This document shows positions 1 through 8,070 of a stretch of DNA of 12,002 nucleotides, in pieces (within the stretch, counting starts at the first letter, position 1; the number at the start of each line of letters is the position of its first letter). The notes beneath the pieces were generated by a model. It was not told the DNA's origin, ran no database searches, and saw only the letters and a program-made list of their open reading frames with translations. This DNA is from Gamarada debralockiae. Lineage: Eukaryota > Ascomycota > Leotiomycetes > Helotiales > Hyphodiscaceae. The translations under genes were made by a program, and so were the position numbers. The DNA lies in the NCBI GenBank assembly GCA_002803225.1, contig NXFV01000102.1, forward strand, positions 1 through 12,002. The letters are read 5' to 3'.

Positions 1-470
1 ATAATAACTAATGAAACTAAAGCTTTATTAATTACCTCTTAATTAAGATATTCTTAAAAACCAAAGTATTAAACTTATTTATATTATTACTATCTCTTTT
101 TGTACTAAGGTATAATTATTATAATTAAGTAGTTACTTTTAATTCAACTTGACTTTATATAATTAAAAGATAAATCTTATATTATTTTATAAGGTGTTTT
201 CGTATATTTATATTAATATTTATATAAAAGATTAGGTCCTTTGTATAGTATATATAGTAAGAATACTTTATATTCTCTCTATCGTTTACTATATAACTAT
301 ATTACTATATAAGATTAATATCTTTTTTAGTTTATATTAATATTTTAGATACTTTCGTATAAACTAAGTCTTAAGTTATTAAAAGAGTAATTAAAGAAGT
401 CGAAAAGGATAATTTTGTATTAAAATCTATAACTATATAAGTTGTATATATAAAGATTAAAGGGAGAAGA
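1..470. repeat. AT-rich, RIP-like island (decayed retroelement?)
   Basis: The stretch is made almost entirely of A and T, rich in TA steps, with stops in every frame and no usable ORF. This is what repeat-induced point mutation (C to T, mainly at CpA) leaves of an old transposon in ascomycetes. In the + frame at about 312-440 a protein-like ghost can be read: SFLVYIN, then TKS, a stop, and VIKRVIKEVEKDNFVLKSI. That pattern resembles the integrase core of fungal Copia-type polyproteins, where a FIDD-T-R-like segment is followed by a TK-E-----F---VE helix. The assignment to Copia is an inference from a short, mutated match; the AT-richness and lack of coding potential are direct observations. 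Confidence 0.55.
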
Positions 471-520
471 GAGAGCAGGGTTAGAAAATTAGTGTTCTAT
501 GCTAAATAATCAATAGGTAA

Positions 521-586
521 TCAATCGATTCCGATTCGATTCCAATCCTAGTATTAATTACTAAGGAATCGATTCCTCAGGAATCG
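521..586. repeat. GATTCC/GGAATC cluster with 14-bp palindrome
   Basis: GATTCC occurs at 527-532, 538-543 and 571-576, and its reverse complement GGAATC at 565-570 and 580-585. The words at 565-576 form a perfect 14-bp palindrome, AGGAATCGATTCCT (564-577). The cluster lies just right of the AT-rich island, where sequence composition becomes normal. It could be a protein-binding site cluster or the end of a decayed mobile element; nothing in the sequence decides between these. Confidence 0.6.
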
Positions 587-970
587 TTGACCAGCCTGAT
601 CGCGCGTGCAGCAATCCATGCTCTCTAGTGAAAACTCTATATCCTACTCTAGAAGTGTCTTGTCGTACGAATAGGCACTGGTTCCACGCCAGCATTCCGC
701 TGGAGGCTCGTTCCCTACTCGAGCTACTCGTATATCGGATGGTTTTAATACCTAGTTTGATAGTAGTCCCTCTGTTCTATGTCGCCTACGCTTCGCCGGA
801 GGACAGGCTGGCGAGACCTAGCAACCGCCTCGACGCGCAACCACAGCTCTATTACATGTGCTGGTCTCTTATCAGCTCTCTGGTAGTATTGCAATCGAAG
901 GTTTGTAGCCAGCGCCTTTTACAGGCTGAGAGTTCGACTTTGCTAGCCAGAGTTATTATTTATAGCTTAA
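587..970. other. No recognisable gene
   Basis: This stretch has normal GC content and holds one open frame of 120 codons on the + strand (628-990) that begins with GTG, not ATG. Its translation shows no domain I recognise, no signal peptide and no fungal intron signals, and it runs into the 30-bp tandem repeat. I treat it as non-coding or as an unrecognisable relic. Confidence 0.4.
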
Positions 971-1090
971 AATTATTTTGGGTGGCATAGCAGATATAAA
1001 AATTAATTTGGGTGGCATGGCAGATATAAAAATTAATTTGGGTGGCATGGCAGATATAAAAATTAATTTGGGGGGCATGGCAGATATTTG
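971..1090 (+). repeat. 30-bp direct tandem repeat, four copies
   Basis: Four head-to-tail copies lie at 971-1000, 1001-1030, 1031-1060 and 1061-1090, sharing the core GGCATGGCAGATAT. Copies 2 and 3 are identical. Copy 1 differs from them at two positions, and copy 4 has one G for T change and a divergent end. The unit is a multiple of three, so it stays open in more than one frame, giving the ten-residue period GGMADIKINL on the + strand and an equally periodic peptide on the - strand. There are no spacers, so it is a minisatellite rather than a CRISPR array. Near-identical copies suggest recent expansion. Confidence 0.9.
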
Positions 1091-1474
1091 CCGTAAAAAG
1101 AATGGCAGACCAATTATTTTGGTCCCAATTGCTGAGTCTAATAAAAAGAATCACTCCATCTCCAAGCTTCGTAAGAAACCAGTCCCTTTATCTACTTCCA
1201 CTATTAAAAAGAGGAGAAATTCTGCGGAGAAGGAAACTGCCAAATCCCTTATCCTTAGCCATCAGCTTGAACAAAAGGATATTCGGACTAGAATTCGGGA
1301 TAGCCCCTACTCCTACGCGGTCAATTCGACAAAAACGTCAAAGTCAGGAGCAGCTATGCTGCAGAAGACGGTCTCCTATTCTCCAACCCCTTCATACCAA
1401 ACAAGACACTACTTGTCTCATACTTTCAAGCAGTGATCCAGAGCTCTTCAACTACCATTATCAACTAATCATAA
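1091..1474. other. No recognisable gene; possible upstream ruins of the esterase
   Basis: Two long + frames overlap here (to 1436 and to 1671), both continuing out of or just after the repeat array, and neither gives a family I recognise. If the esterase remnant that follows once had its full upstream part here, I would expect a GESAG-type nucleophile motif. I see none on the + strand, so that part is either deleted or mutated beyond recognition. Confidence 0.4.
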
Positions 1475-1924
1475 TATACTCTACCATCCTGTTTTCGACG
1501 GCTCACACGCTATACCTCTTCCCTAGAGCGTGCAAATCAACTGATTCAGGAATTCACATTCAACTGCAACAAACAATATCTCAACGATGCTTTCGTACCC
1601 GAATCATACGCATATTACTTCGCTGTCCTGCCTCCGCTGCATGGAAAGATGGCATACTGTTTTTGAGATAGAGATGAGCCTACAGTTCAGTATGGAGTTC
1701 CGGTCAACGCCACGATGGCGGCCACGTTTTCGGGATTGTATCCTGTCCTTGCGATGAAGGGGAATCCTAATGTGGAGTACCCCAACATCCCGTACTTCCC
1801 GAAGTAGGGAAGAAATGACATGATGTCCAATATGAATGCTACGAATTTCGGTGCCGCGATTAAGGCCTCGACTGCGCATGAGAGGTGTGCCCTGATGGCA
1901 GAAAGGAGCGTATTACTGAAGTGA
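1475..1924 (+). pseudogene. Carboxylesterase type B (secreted lipase/esterase family), C-terminal remnant
   Basis: One frame runs from just after a stop at 1472-1474 to a terminal TGA at 1922-1924, broken only by in-frame TGA at 1664-1666 and TAG at 1805-1807. Its residues match the C-terminal part of fungal type-B carboxylesterases in order: SLERANQLIQEFTFNCNKQY (helix plus conserved Cys), a LHG tripeptide whose His (1640-1642) sits where the catalytic His of this alpha/beta-hydrolase family lies, a TMAATFSGLYPVLAMKGNPN helix, PYFPK before the TAG (usually followed by Tyr-Gly), and an ERCAL end. The N-terminal two thirds, including signal peptide, oxyanion hole and GESAG serine, are not visible upstream. 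Intact members are secreted and hydrolyse carboxylic esters; this copy cannot be functional. The family call rests on motif recall, not a search. Confidence 0.75.
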
Positions 1925-2326
1925 TATTGATAATGAGGTGCAAAGATCGGGAGAAAACCCGCATTAGGATAGCGAATTGCAAAAAAAAAAGGCGTCTTTG
2001 GCAGTCCGTTGACAATATGAATTGTGGTTATCTCATATGTGCTTAATCAGACCGTGGTCAACTTCGCCGCCCCTTCTTGCCCATCGGGGCAGTGTCCTTC
2101 TCGCTCGACCTAATTATATGGGCATACTTGTCAAGAATGGTAAGATTTAAGGTCTGAACAAAGAAGATTATTCATTAAAAGCCGCCACCATCTTCGTACT
2201 TCCCCTCGCCTATTTATGCTCATCTTTTCCACCTCCGCCTTAAATATAATGATATGTAGAAATACCAACCGCATAATCTAATAAGGCAAAAGAAGGATCA
2301 GACCCACTTCTTAGGGAATATTCACC
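1925..2326. other. Tail-to-tail intergenic region
   Basis: This 402-bp gap separates the 3' ends of two convergent pseudogenes, the esterase remnant on + and the glyoxal oxidase on -. It contains a run of ten A at 1981-1990 and AT-rich stretches suited to 3' untranslated and polyadenylation signals, but I see no ORF, RNA gene or repeat that I can support. Confidence 0.5.
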
Positions 2327-4183
2327 TCAAACTCCGGGAACACTGAAATCCGGCAGCGCAGGCCAATTACCAAGCCCGGCCGGGTAGCCTCCAATCCTAA
2401 CAAACGCACTATGACTCGGCGTCGGGCCATCTAACCAGAAAGATGGAACCACCCGGGCGGATTGATATTGCTATTCGGCGGTGCGGTGATCGTACAAGAA
2501 GTCATCGAGCACGTGCAAGAGGGGAAAATCGTCCTCTGGCCCATACTATTCCCATGCGTTGAGCTAACTGCACCGATCAAGCTTACTCTAGCCCCAGTGG
2601 CATTCCCAGTCGTTAGAGTAATTGAGATTGTCACTTCCTCGCCATATGACCAGTCCAAATTTGTGATTGTGAAGGAAGGCTGCGTTACGCCGCTGAGAAG
2701 ATAAGGCGGGGGGGGGAACATCTCCACTCGATATTCTTGTGGGCAGTTGTTATCTTCAGGATCTGGACCGCTGACGATCACGCGCCCGTCTTGCAGTAAG
2801 GGGGCTTCAGAGTGGTACAAGCGCACGATGGTAGGTTAGCTATCAACGACATACGACTTCCGACAGGAAGTGCGGGTTCGTAGAGGACAGCTTGGAGGTT
2901 GGGGTTTGACCCGAGACGGAAGCCAGTTACACCTTTTGCGCTCCGTTGATGATCACGTAGGTGCCATCGGGAAGGGAGACCATGCAACTCATGACTCGTT
3001 GCGAAGGCATGCGCTCGATTGCCCAAATAGACTGGGATCGTCTGGACGAGTAGTAATGCAATTATCGATAGCTTGACTTCCGGCGCCATTTTGCGGGGCT
3101 GAACCGCCGCAGATTAGAACTTCCAAGAGATCGGTATAGGGAGCGATTTGTGGAAGTAACATTATCGTCCCTTCGACGGGGTAAGTGCGCCCAGCAAGGA
3201 AATTGTTAACGCTTCCAGGCATGTTAGGTAGATTTTTGATGGTGTCGGACGTAACGGGGTAGAGAATTCGAGCTTCGTTGTAATATGCGACGAAGATGCT
3301 GCCGGATGGAAGCACGACAATGAAGGGATAGAGGTTGTTGGGATCTGTCCGGGTAAGCCACTCAAAGTATACAATATACAAGTACAAGTCCTCCTCCAGT
3401 GAACGGTAGAAGTTCAAGCATGGGTGATGGCGCGCCAGCCGCAGTGGTTTCTCCGCCTATGACAAGGATGGATCCATCTGCCATTACTTTGAAAGACATC
3501 GAAGTCAGAATTACTGCTTGTATTTGGATCTGATGACGAGAGAAGAGAGTTCAGGCACTGCGGCTATTGAAGCCTTTTCAAGCAGCTCAAGAATGTGAAG
3601 TAAAAATGATAAGCTTCGAAAATACGTACTCATAGCTGTGGGAACCATCGAGCCGCCAGGAGATGGATTTCAGTGTATGACTCTTGCCAATCGTTAACAC
3701 TTGCGACACCAGGAGAGCCGTCAGGCCAGTATAGTCGGAGTCCCCAAACTAAATCAGAATTCCAGCCTCCTTTGTCAAGAGGCCTTCCAACCTTGTCCGG
3801 AAGCGTGAGGAAAGCAGAACAGAAAACAACCGTTCCAACATGCATAATTCGCCACGTCATAGTAGAAGTGTCAGGTCTTAGTAACCATGCAGTCAGTAGT
3901 TGTCTTTCTAGGATTGTTGGAGAGTAGGGATGTAGCGGTTAGCAATTTTAGAGAGAGCTGTGAACACGCGCAGTGCATGGGATGAGAATTAAAGAAAAGA
4001 TTGGCTTACTCGTAAGTACCAGTGGAATCAGAGGCCAGAGACGCGTCAAACTCTCGAGGAACGCCACTTTTCCGTTGAGGCCAGGGGTCGAAATAACAGG
4101 CACGATTGGGCGTCAATCACATACTGGTACTCGCCCACGTTAGTGCCATTCGGATAATGCCAGGTGTAAACAGCTGTGCTGGT

Positions 4184-4577
4184 CCACTCGTAATACGATA
4201 TGCGATTGCTACCACCGCAAAGCTCAGACGCATTTCCAGTACAGATATTGCTGCAGTGAGTCGCAACCGCCGGGACGGAATTTGACGCGTCAACGTCGGA
4301 GGGATCACCACAATCTAACAGCTCACTTAGTCATCCAATCTTTAAGTGGTTAGGTTGGATGGAAAGCTGACAACATTCTTGACTCCATTCCATGGCTCCT
4401 GACATGTAACCAAATTCATGGCATAGACCTAGGCAGTTCACTGCTATGTTGTTTTCCTACAAATCTGAAACCATGGTAGAGATCGGTTTGCAACGTCATC
4501 CCTACTTTTTGTTAGAATATAGAAGTTATTGAATGCCAAACATAATATATGTACGTTCTACAGTCCACGTATGTCTA
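4184..4577 (-). pseudogene. Second WSC domain of the oxidase, with two introns
   Basis: The domain begins at the codon TAG (4575-4577), where Trp is expected before TYVDC, and ends at SYYEW (4184). Intron 4502-4554 (GTACAT...AACAAAAAGTAG) and intron 4315-4371 (GTCAGC...CTAAGTGAGCTGTTAG) both restore the WSC pattern; the second makes the conserved EC-YCG join from T|AT. Between DDVANRSLPWFQ and CLGLCHEFGYMSGAMEWSQE a frameshift is needed (4436-4464). Six conserved Cys positions are still readable. The domain would have bound cell-wall polysaccharide, but it could not be translated intact. Confidence 0.8.
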
Positions 4578-4632
4578 GCCATCGAGACCACTAGTTTGTG
4601 TGACAGGCTCTCCAAGCACAATCAAAGGGCCA

Positions 4633-4742
4633 ATATTATAGATGCTCATTCAGTCTGAAGCACCACATATTTCCGACGTATTTCCACTGCAAGCCATGCT
4701 GCAATCCCCTTGATTCGAAGCTAACGCTCTAGTATAGTTCCA
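4633..4742 (-). pseudogene. First WSC domain of the oxidase, N-terminal half missing
   Basis: After the linker the frame reads GWNYT, which matches the start of a WSC domain, but continues at once with RALASNQGDCSMACSGNTSE, which belongs to its second half. The roughly 40 residues expected between them (the first Cys, the -LC- helix and the ECYCG block) are absent. The frame then meets TGA (4650-4652) where the family usually has Arg in the GG-NR element, a change explained by CGA to TGA, before MSIYN. The internal deletion is an inference from family layout. Confidence 0.7.
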
Positions 4743-4745
4743 GCC

Positions 4746-4826
4746 AGAGAGAATTGATGTTGGGCTAGAACTGGCGCTCGAAGTGCTGGAACTCGAAGTT
4801 GAAGTTGATGAGCTTGCTGTTGAGGA
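4746..4826 (-). other. Ser/Thr-rich linker of the oxidase pseudogene
   Basis: In the frame that leads into the first WSC remnant, 27 codons encode almost only Ser and Thr with a few Ala and Pro, ending in PTSIL. Such O-glycosylated linkers join carbohydrate-binding modules in secreted fungal enzymes, so another module once preceded it; upstream of 4826 I can no longer recognise one. A similar-length open frame in another phase overlaps it and reads Gln/Leu-rich, which I take to be a shadow. Confidence 0.7.
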
Positions 4827-5200
4827 GAATTTCGAGGCAAATTCCGCGAGAGTTCGTAAATGAAGGCCAATTTCAGGGAAATCAAACGGCTACGCCGACT
4901 CTTCATGCCATTTTCAAGCACTGAAAGTGAATGTTGACGATATTCTAAGTATGCTTATGCCGAGAAATGTCATAGTTTCCGTCCCACCTTGAAGCATCAG
5001 CGCAAGCATGCACCTCTGGTGAGAAATTCCCCTTATACATTTGAGTGGGCATGGGAATTGAACATATTTAGTTGTCGGTGGTTGTCTTATATCATCATAT
5101 ACCAATCTTTCGAGAATGGCAGTTGTCAGCATAACGACCGCTCGAGTTAGAAATTGGGTAGATATCCCGGCATTCAAGGGCAAAGCCGACGGGTTGCGGC
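4827..5200. other. Unassigned region upstream of the oxidase pseudogene
   Basis: The start of the oxidase gene should lie here on the - strand, but no signal peptide or additional module can be recognised. Part of a 175-codon open - frame (4914-5441) covers the stretch. Its translation has scattered Cys, no known domain and no clear link in frame to the Ser/Thr linker. It may be the decayed 5' part of the oxidase gene or a chance frame. Confidence 0.4.
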
Positions 5201-5968
5201 AGAAAACTTTTCCACCTAAAACATCCCCACGGTAGATAGCGATTATCTTCATGCCTTGGCTCGCTCTGAGAAAATTGACATTTACAGCGAAGACAGCCCC
5301 CTTTCCGCGCCGACGAAGGCCAGTTCCGCTATCACATGGAGCTATCTTGCCCCTGGACTCCCCAGATCCTGCCGCGTTGGTCGGCGGGTCCGTCCCTGGA
5401 ACAAGAGCTCCAGACTGCGGGGTCCGGAGAAAATGCCTCAAAAAAAAGGTCCAGCGCGATTATCTGCGGGGTTTTTACCCCAAAGTCGAGGGGCTAGTTA
5501 CCATTCCGCAGGGAATATCTCGGTTGGCTTCAAATGTCAAACTTGATAGTCCCGCCACACGCCGATGATGCCTAGATTCGGAACAGGGGAAATCCTGCTT
5601 TCATAAGAACTTGTCCCTCCATACATAATCAGAAAAGCAATGATAGGCTACTGCAGGTAAGAACTCGAATAGCTTCATTTTAATTCGTCGTTTTCGAGCG
5701 CATATCCATCATGCGCTCTTGACATGAACGTTTTTGCCTTATTAGGCAGGAGCTGCTGCCCAAAAGTGGGTTGCGCCCCTGAGCTATCTAGGCGATTGGC
5801 CAACGAGGTCTCGGCCTTTGCAGGTTACTCCACTCTTCCCCGCACTATCAGAAAAAAAATATAAGTTTGCACTTGTCCTTCTCCAACGTCCCCCATCTTC
5901 GACAGGATCAGACAACTCTCAAACCTTGGGGCCCCGCAAGTTACTCTACCATACAAGCAGCACTAAGC
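5201..5968 (+). promoter_or_regulatory. Promoter/5' region of the sugar permease with CreA-type sites
   Basis: A TATAAG element lies at 5860-5865, about 105 bp before the ATG, and the leader after it is pyrimidine-rich and free of upstream ATGs from about 5880 on. Matches to the CreA/Cre1 glucose-repressor consensus SYGGRG are at 5417-5422 and 5466-5471 on + and at 5225-5230, 5360-5365, 5838-5843 and 5932-5937 on -. Pairs within 200 bp, such as 5417/5466, are the arrangement known to matter for CreA. Carbon-catabolite repression is expected for a maltose-type permease, but six-base matches are common, so function is an inference. I did not find a convincing AmyR site (CGG-N8-CGG type). Confidence 0.45.
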
Positions 5969-8070
5969 ATGTCGGACTCCAAAGAGGACATCGCGGCCAA
6001 CGATGCTGCCCAAAATATCGGGTGCGATCAGAAGAACGAGGTCCATCAAGCTCCACTTCATTTTCCTACGAAGGATGAACTCGACCATACGAAGTCCATG
6101 AACGAGGTCATCCATAATGCGAAGACGGCTACGGATAAGGAGCATAAGATGACCCTATGGCAGGGTATCAAGCTGTACCCAAAGGCCGTGGCGTGGAGTC
6201 TCCTCATTTCAACATGTATTTGTATGGAGGGTTATGATGTGTGTTTGCTCAGCAACTTTTGTAAGTCTTGATAGCTTGAGAAACTGGATTTATTGGGTTA
6301 TTTTTAATGTTTAAAATAGACGGCTTTCCGCAATTCAACCAAAAATACGGAGAGAAATTGTCAGACGGGACATATCAGGTACCTGCACGGTGGCAAGCTG
6401 GTCTGAGTAATGTGAGTGCGTGTGAGGATTGTATTTGAGACTGTCCTTATTCTAAATTACTCGCAGGGTGCCTACGTCGGTGAAATTATCGGTCTCTTCA
6501 TCAACGGTTGGGTATCGGAACGTTTTGGTTACCGTTACACAGTCATGACCTGTCTTACCTTGATTATCGGATTTACCGCTATCTTCTTCACCGCTCAGTC
6601 CGTGATCGACTTGCAGGTTGCAGAGATTCTCTGCGGTATTGTGAGTAGTCCTGTCTCTGAGGATAGCTAGCTCAGACTAATGTTTTGCAGCCGTGGGGAG
6701 TTTTCCAGACTCTCACTATCACCTACGCCTCCGAAGTCTGTCCTGTGGCACTGCGCGGTTACCTCACGACATATGTGAACTTCTGCTGGGGCCTTGGCCA
6801 AGTTATTGGGATCGGAGTTATCAAGTCTATGTTGGGTCGAACCGATGAGTGGGCATATCGTATTCCCTATTCTTTGCAGTGGATGTGGCCTGTTCCGCTT
6901 TTAATAGGCGTACTTCTTGCGCCAGAATCACCTTGGTGGCTCGTCAGAAAGGGCAGGACTGAAGATGCCAAGAAATCCCTTCTTCGCCTGACAAGCTTGA
7001 ATCGGGATACCGACTTTGATGCTGACGAGACAATCGCTATGATGGTTCATACCACGGCTTTGGAAGAAAAGGTTTGTTTCACTGTAAGTGCGTTGAGTTC
7101 GATGTGCTGACATTCCGTGTTAGATCACCCAAGGTGCTTCTTACCTTGACTGCTTCAGAGGAACCGACAGACGTCGAACCGAGATTGTCTGCATGGTTTG
7201 GGCCATCCAAAACTTAAGCGGAAATTCCTTTTCCGGCTATTCCACGTAAGCAATTTCTTGAAAATTCCGTGTCACTCTACTGACTTCGTACTTAGTTATT
7301 TCCTGGAACAAGCCGGTCTGGCGCCAGCAAAAGCCTACGATTTCGCTCTGGGACAATACGGCATCAACATGGTCGGGGTCTTCGGGGCTTGGTTTCTCAT
7401 GACTTGCGGCCTTGGTCGTAGATCACTCTACCTGTACGGCCTCATAGGTCTGTGCTCTATGCTTTTCATCCTTGGTTTCCTTGGACTTGTACCTCACGCA
7501 CACAAGAAAGAGGCATCGCTCGCCACCGGCAGCATTATGTTGGTTTGGGCGATGTTCTATCAACTCTCGGTTGGAACAGTTTGTTACTCGCTGGTTGCCG
7601 AACTGTCCACAAGAAGACTCCAGATCAAGACTGTTGTGTTGGGGCGAAATATCTAGTACGTCTCCCTGTCTGCTAGTTTGTCTATGATTGCTAACGTGAA
7701 GCAGCAACGTCGTCGGTATAATTTGCGGTGTCCTCACACCATATATGCTGAACCCCGGAGCCTGGAACTGGGGCAACTATACCGGCTTCTTCTGGGTTCG
7801 TCTTTCCTTCCATTCTCCCTGCGACCTCCCATTCACATAAGTCTCTAGGCCGGAATCTGCTTCTGCTGCATAATCTACGTTTATTTCCGTCTGCCAGAGC
7901 CAATGGGCCGTTCCTTCGCCGAACTCGATCTACTCTTCGAACGCGGCGTCAGCGCTCGAAACTTCGCAAAGACAGATGTCGATGTCTTTACCGAGAACAT
8001 CGATTCTGGCGTCATCAATAATTATGAGGAGAAGTTGGAGGCCCACCATTCTGAACATATTGTGCACTAG
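5969..8070 (+). CDS. Alpha-glucoside/maltose-type MFS sugar:H+ symporter
   Basis: Eight exons (5969-6260, 6320-6411, 6467-6640, 6691-7071, 7124-7245, 7296-7655, 7705-7795, 7849-8070) join into a clean 577-residue frame ending in TAG. All seven introns are 49-59 bp, GT-AG, most with good branch sites (CTAAC, CTGAC, ACTAAT). The protein has a polar N-terminus (1-70), twelve expected membrane segments starting near 74, and the sugar-porter signatures NGWVSERFGYR (141-151), PESPWWL (264-270), GLGRR (392-396), AELSTRRLQIKTVVLGRN (455-472) and RLPEPMGRSFAELD (518-531), the last characteristic of the maltose/alpha-glucoside permease branch (yeast Malx1/Agt1, Aspergillus MalP). Length is typical of the branch. 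It should import maltose-like sugars with protons at the plasma membrane; the exact substrate cannot be read. The start is the first ATG after the TATA element and has A at -3. It appears fully intact, unlike its left neighbours. Confidence 0.95.

Larger units (their letters stand above)
2327..4826 (-). pseudogene. WSC-domain glyoxal oxidase (copper radical oxidase), decayed
   Basis: Reading the - strand from about 4826 to the stop at 2327-2329 gives, in order, a Ser/Thr-rich linker, half a WSC domain, a second WSC domain, and a full glyoxal/galactose-oxidase beta-propeller. Recognisable blocks include CTGNASELCGGSNR (WSC), VVFCSAFLTLPDK, GLRLYWPDGSPG, NLYPFIVVLPSG, LPNMPGSVNNFLAGRTYP, VLICGGSAP, RLYHSEAPLLQDGRV, STHGNSMGQR and the end [10 protein letters not shown]. 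Intact enzymes are secreted copper-radical oxidases that turn aldehydes into acids and release H2O2; WSC domains bind cell-wall glycans. Four introns can be placed at 4502-4554, 4315-4371, about 3904-4009 and 3487-3629, all restoring frame and homology (the second has a weak GTCAGC donor). Lesions: stops at 4650-4652 and 4575-4577, and frameshifts near 4436-4464, 4110-4114, 4050-4058, 3636-3639, 3372-3400, 3028-3036, 2931-2938, 2828-2835 and 2431-2440. No start codon or signal peptide can be identified. Confidence 0.9.

Noticed and set aside
628..990. 120-codon + strand open frame
   Set aside because: It needs a GTG start, shows no known domain and runs into the tandem repeat; nothing supports it as a gene.
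971..1090. Repeat array as a CRISPR
   Set aside because: The 30-bp units are directly adjacent with no spacers, and the window is fungal; it is a minisatellite.
960..1154. Minus-strand repeat peptide (ICHATQINFY period)
   Set aside because: The unit length is a multiple of three, so any frame without a stop repeats; no other sign of coding.
2278..2291. 14-bp inverted match to 5732-5745 (TTTTGCCTTATTAG)
   Set aside because: One such match between two 12-kb strands is near chance expectation, and the flanks do not extend it.
2462..2704. Plus-strand frames within the oxidase region (also 2870-3076 and 3673-3927)
   Set aside because: They are antisense shadows of oxidase codons, whose - strand translations match the family block by block.
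2708..2716. Run of nine G as an assembly error breaking the oxidase
   Set aside because: The frame stays open across it (MFPPPPYLL, where relatives have VFVPPYLL); it changes residues but does not break the gene, and the other lesions would remain.
4418..4431. 13-bp match (ATGGCATAGACCT) to the sequence near 9114
   Set aside because: A single short match with no extension; the first copy is simply oxidase WSC coding sequence on the other strand.
5251..5568. 105-codon plus-strand frame upstream of the permease
   Set aside because: It overlaps other frames of equal length in a GC-rich stretch, has no recognisable domain and lies in the promoter region.
7423..7776. 117-codon minus-strand frame in the permease
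   Set aside because: It lies opposite well-supported permease exons 6 and 7 and crosses their intron; a shadow frame.
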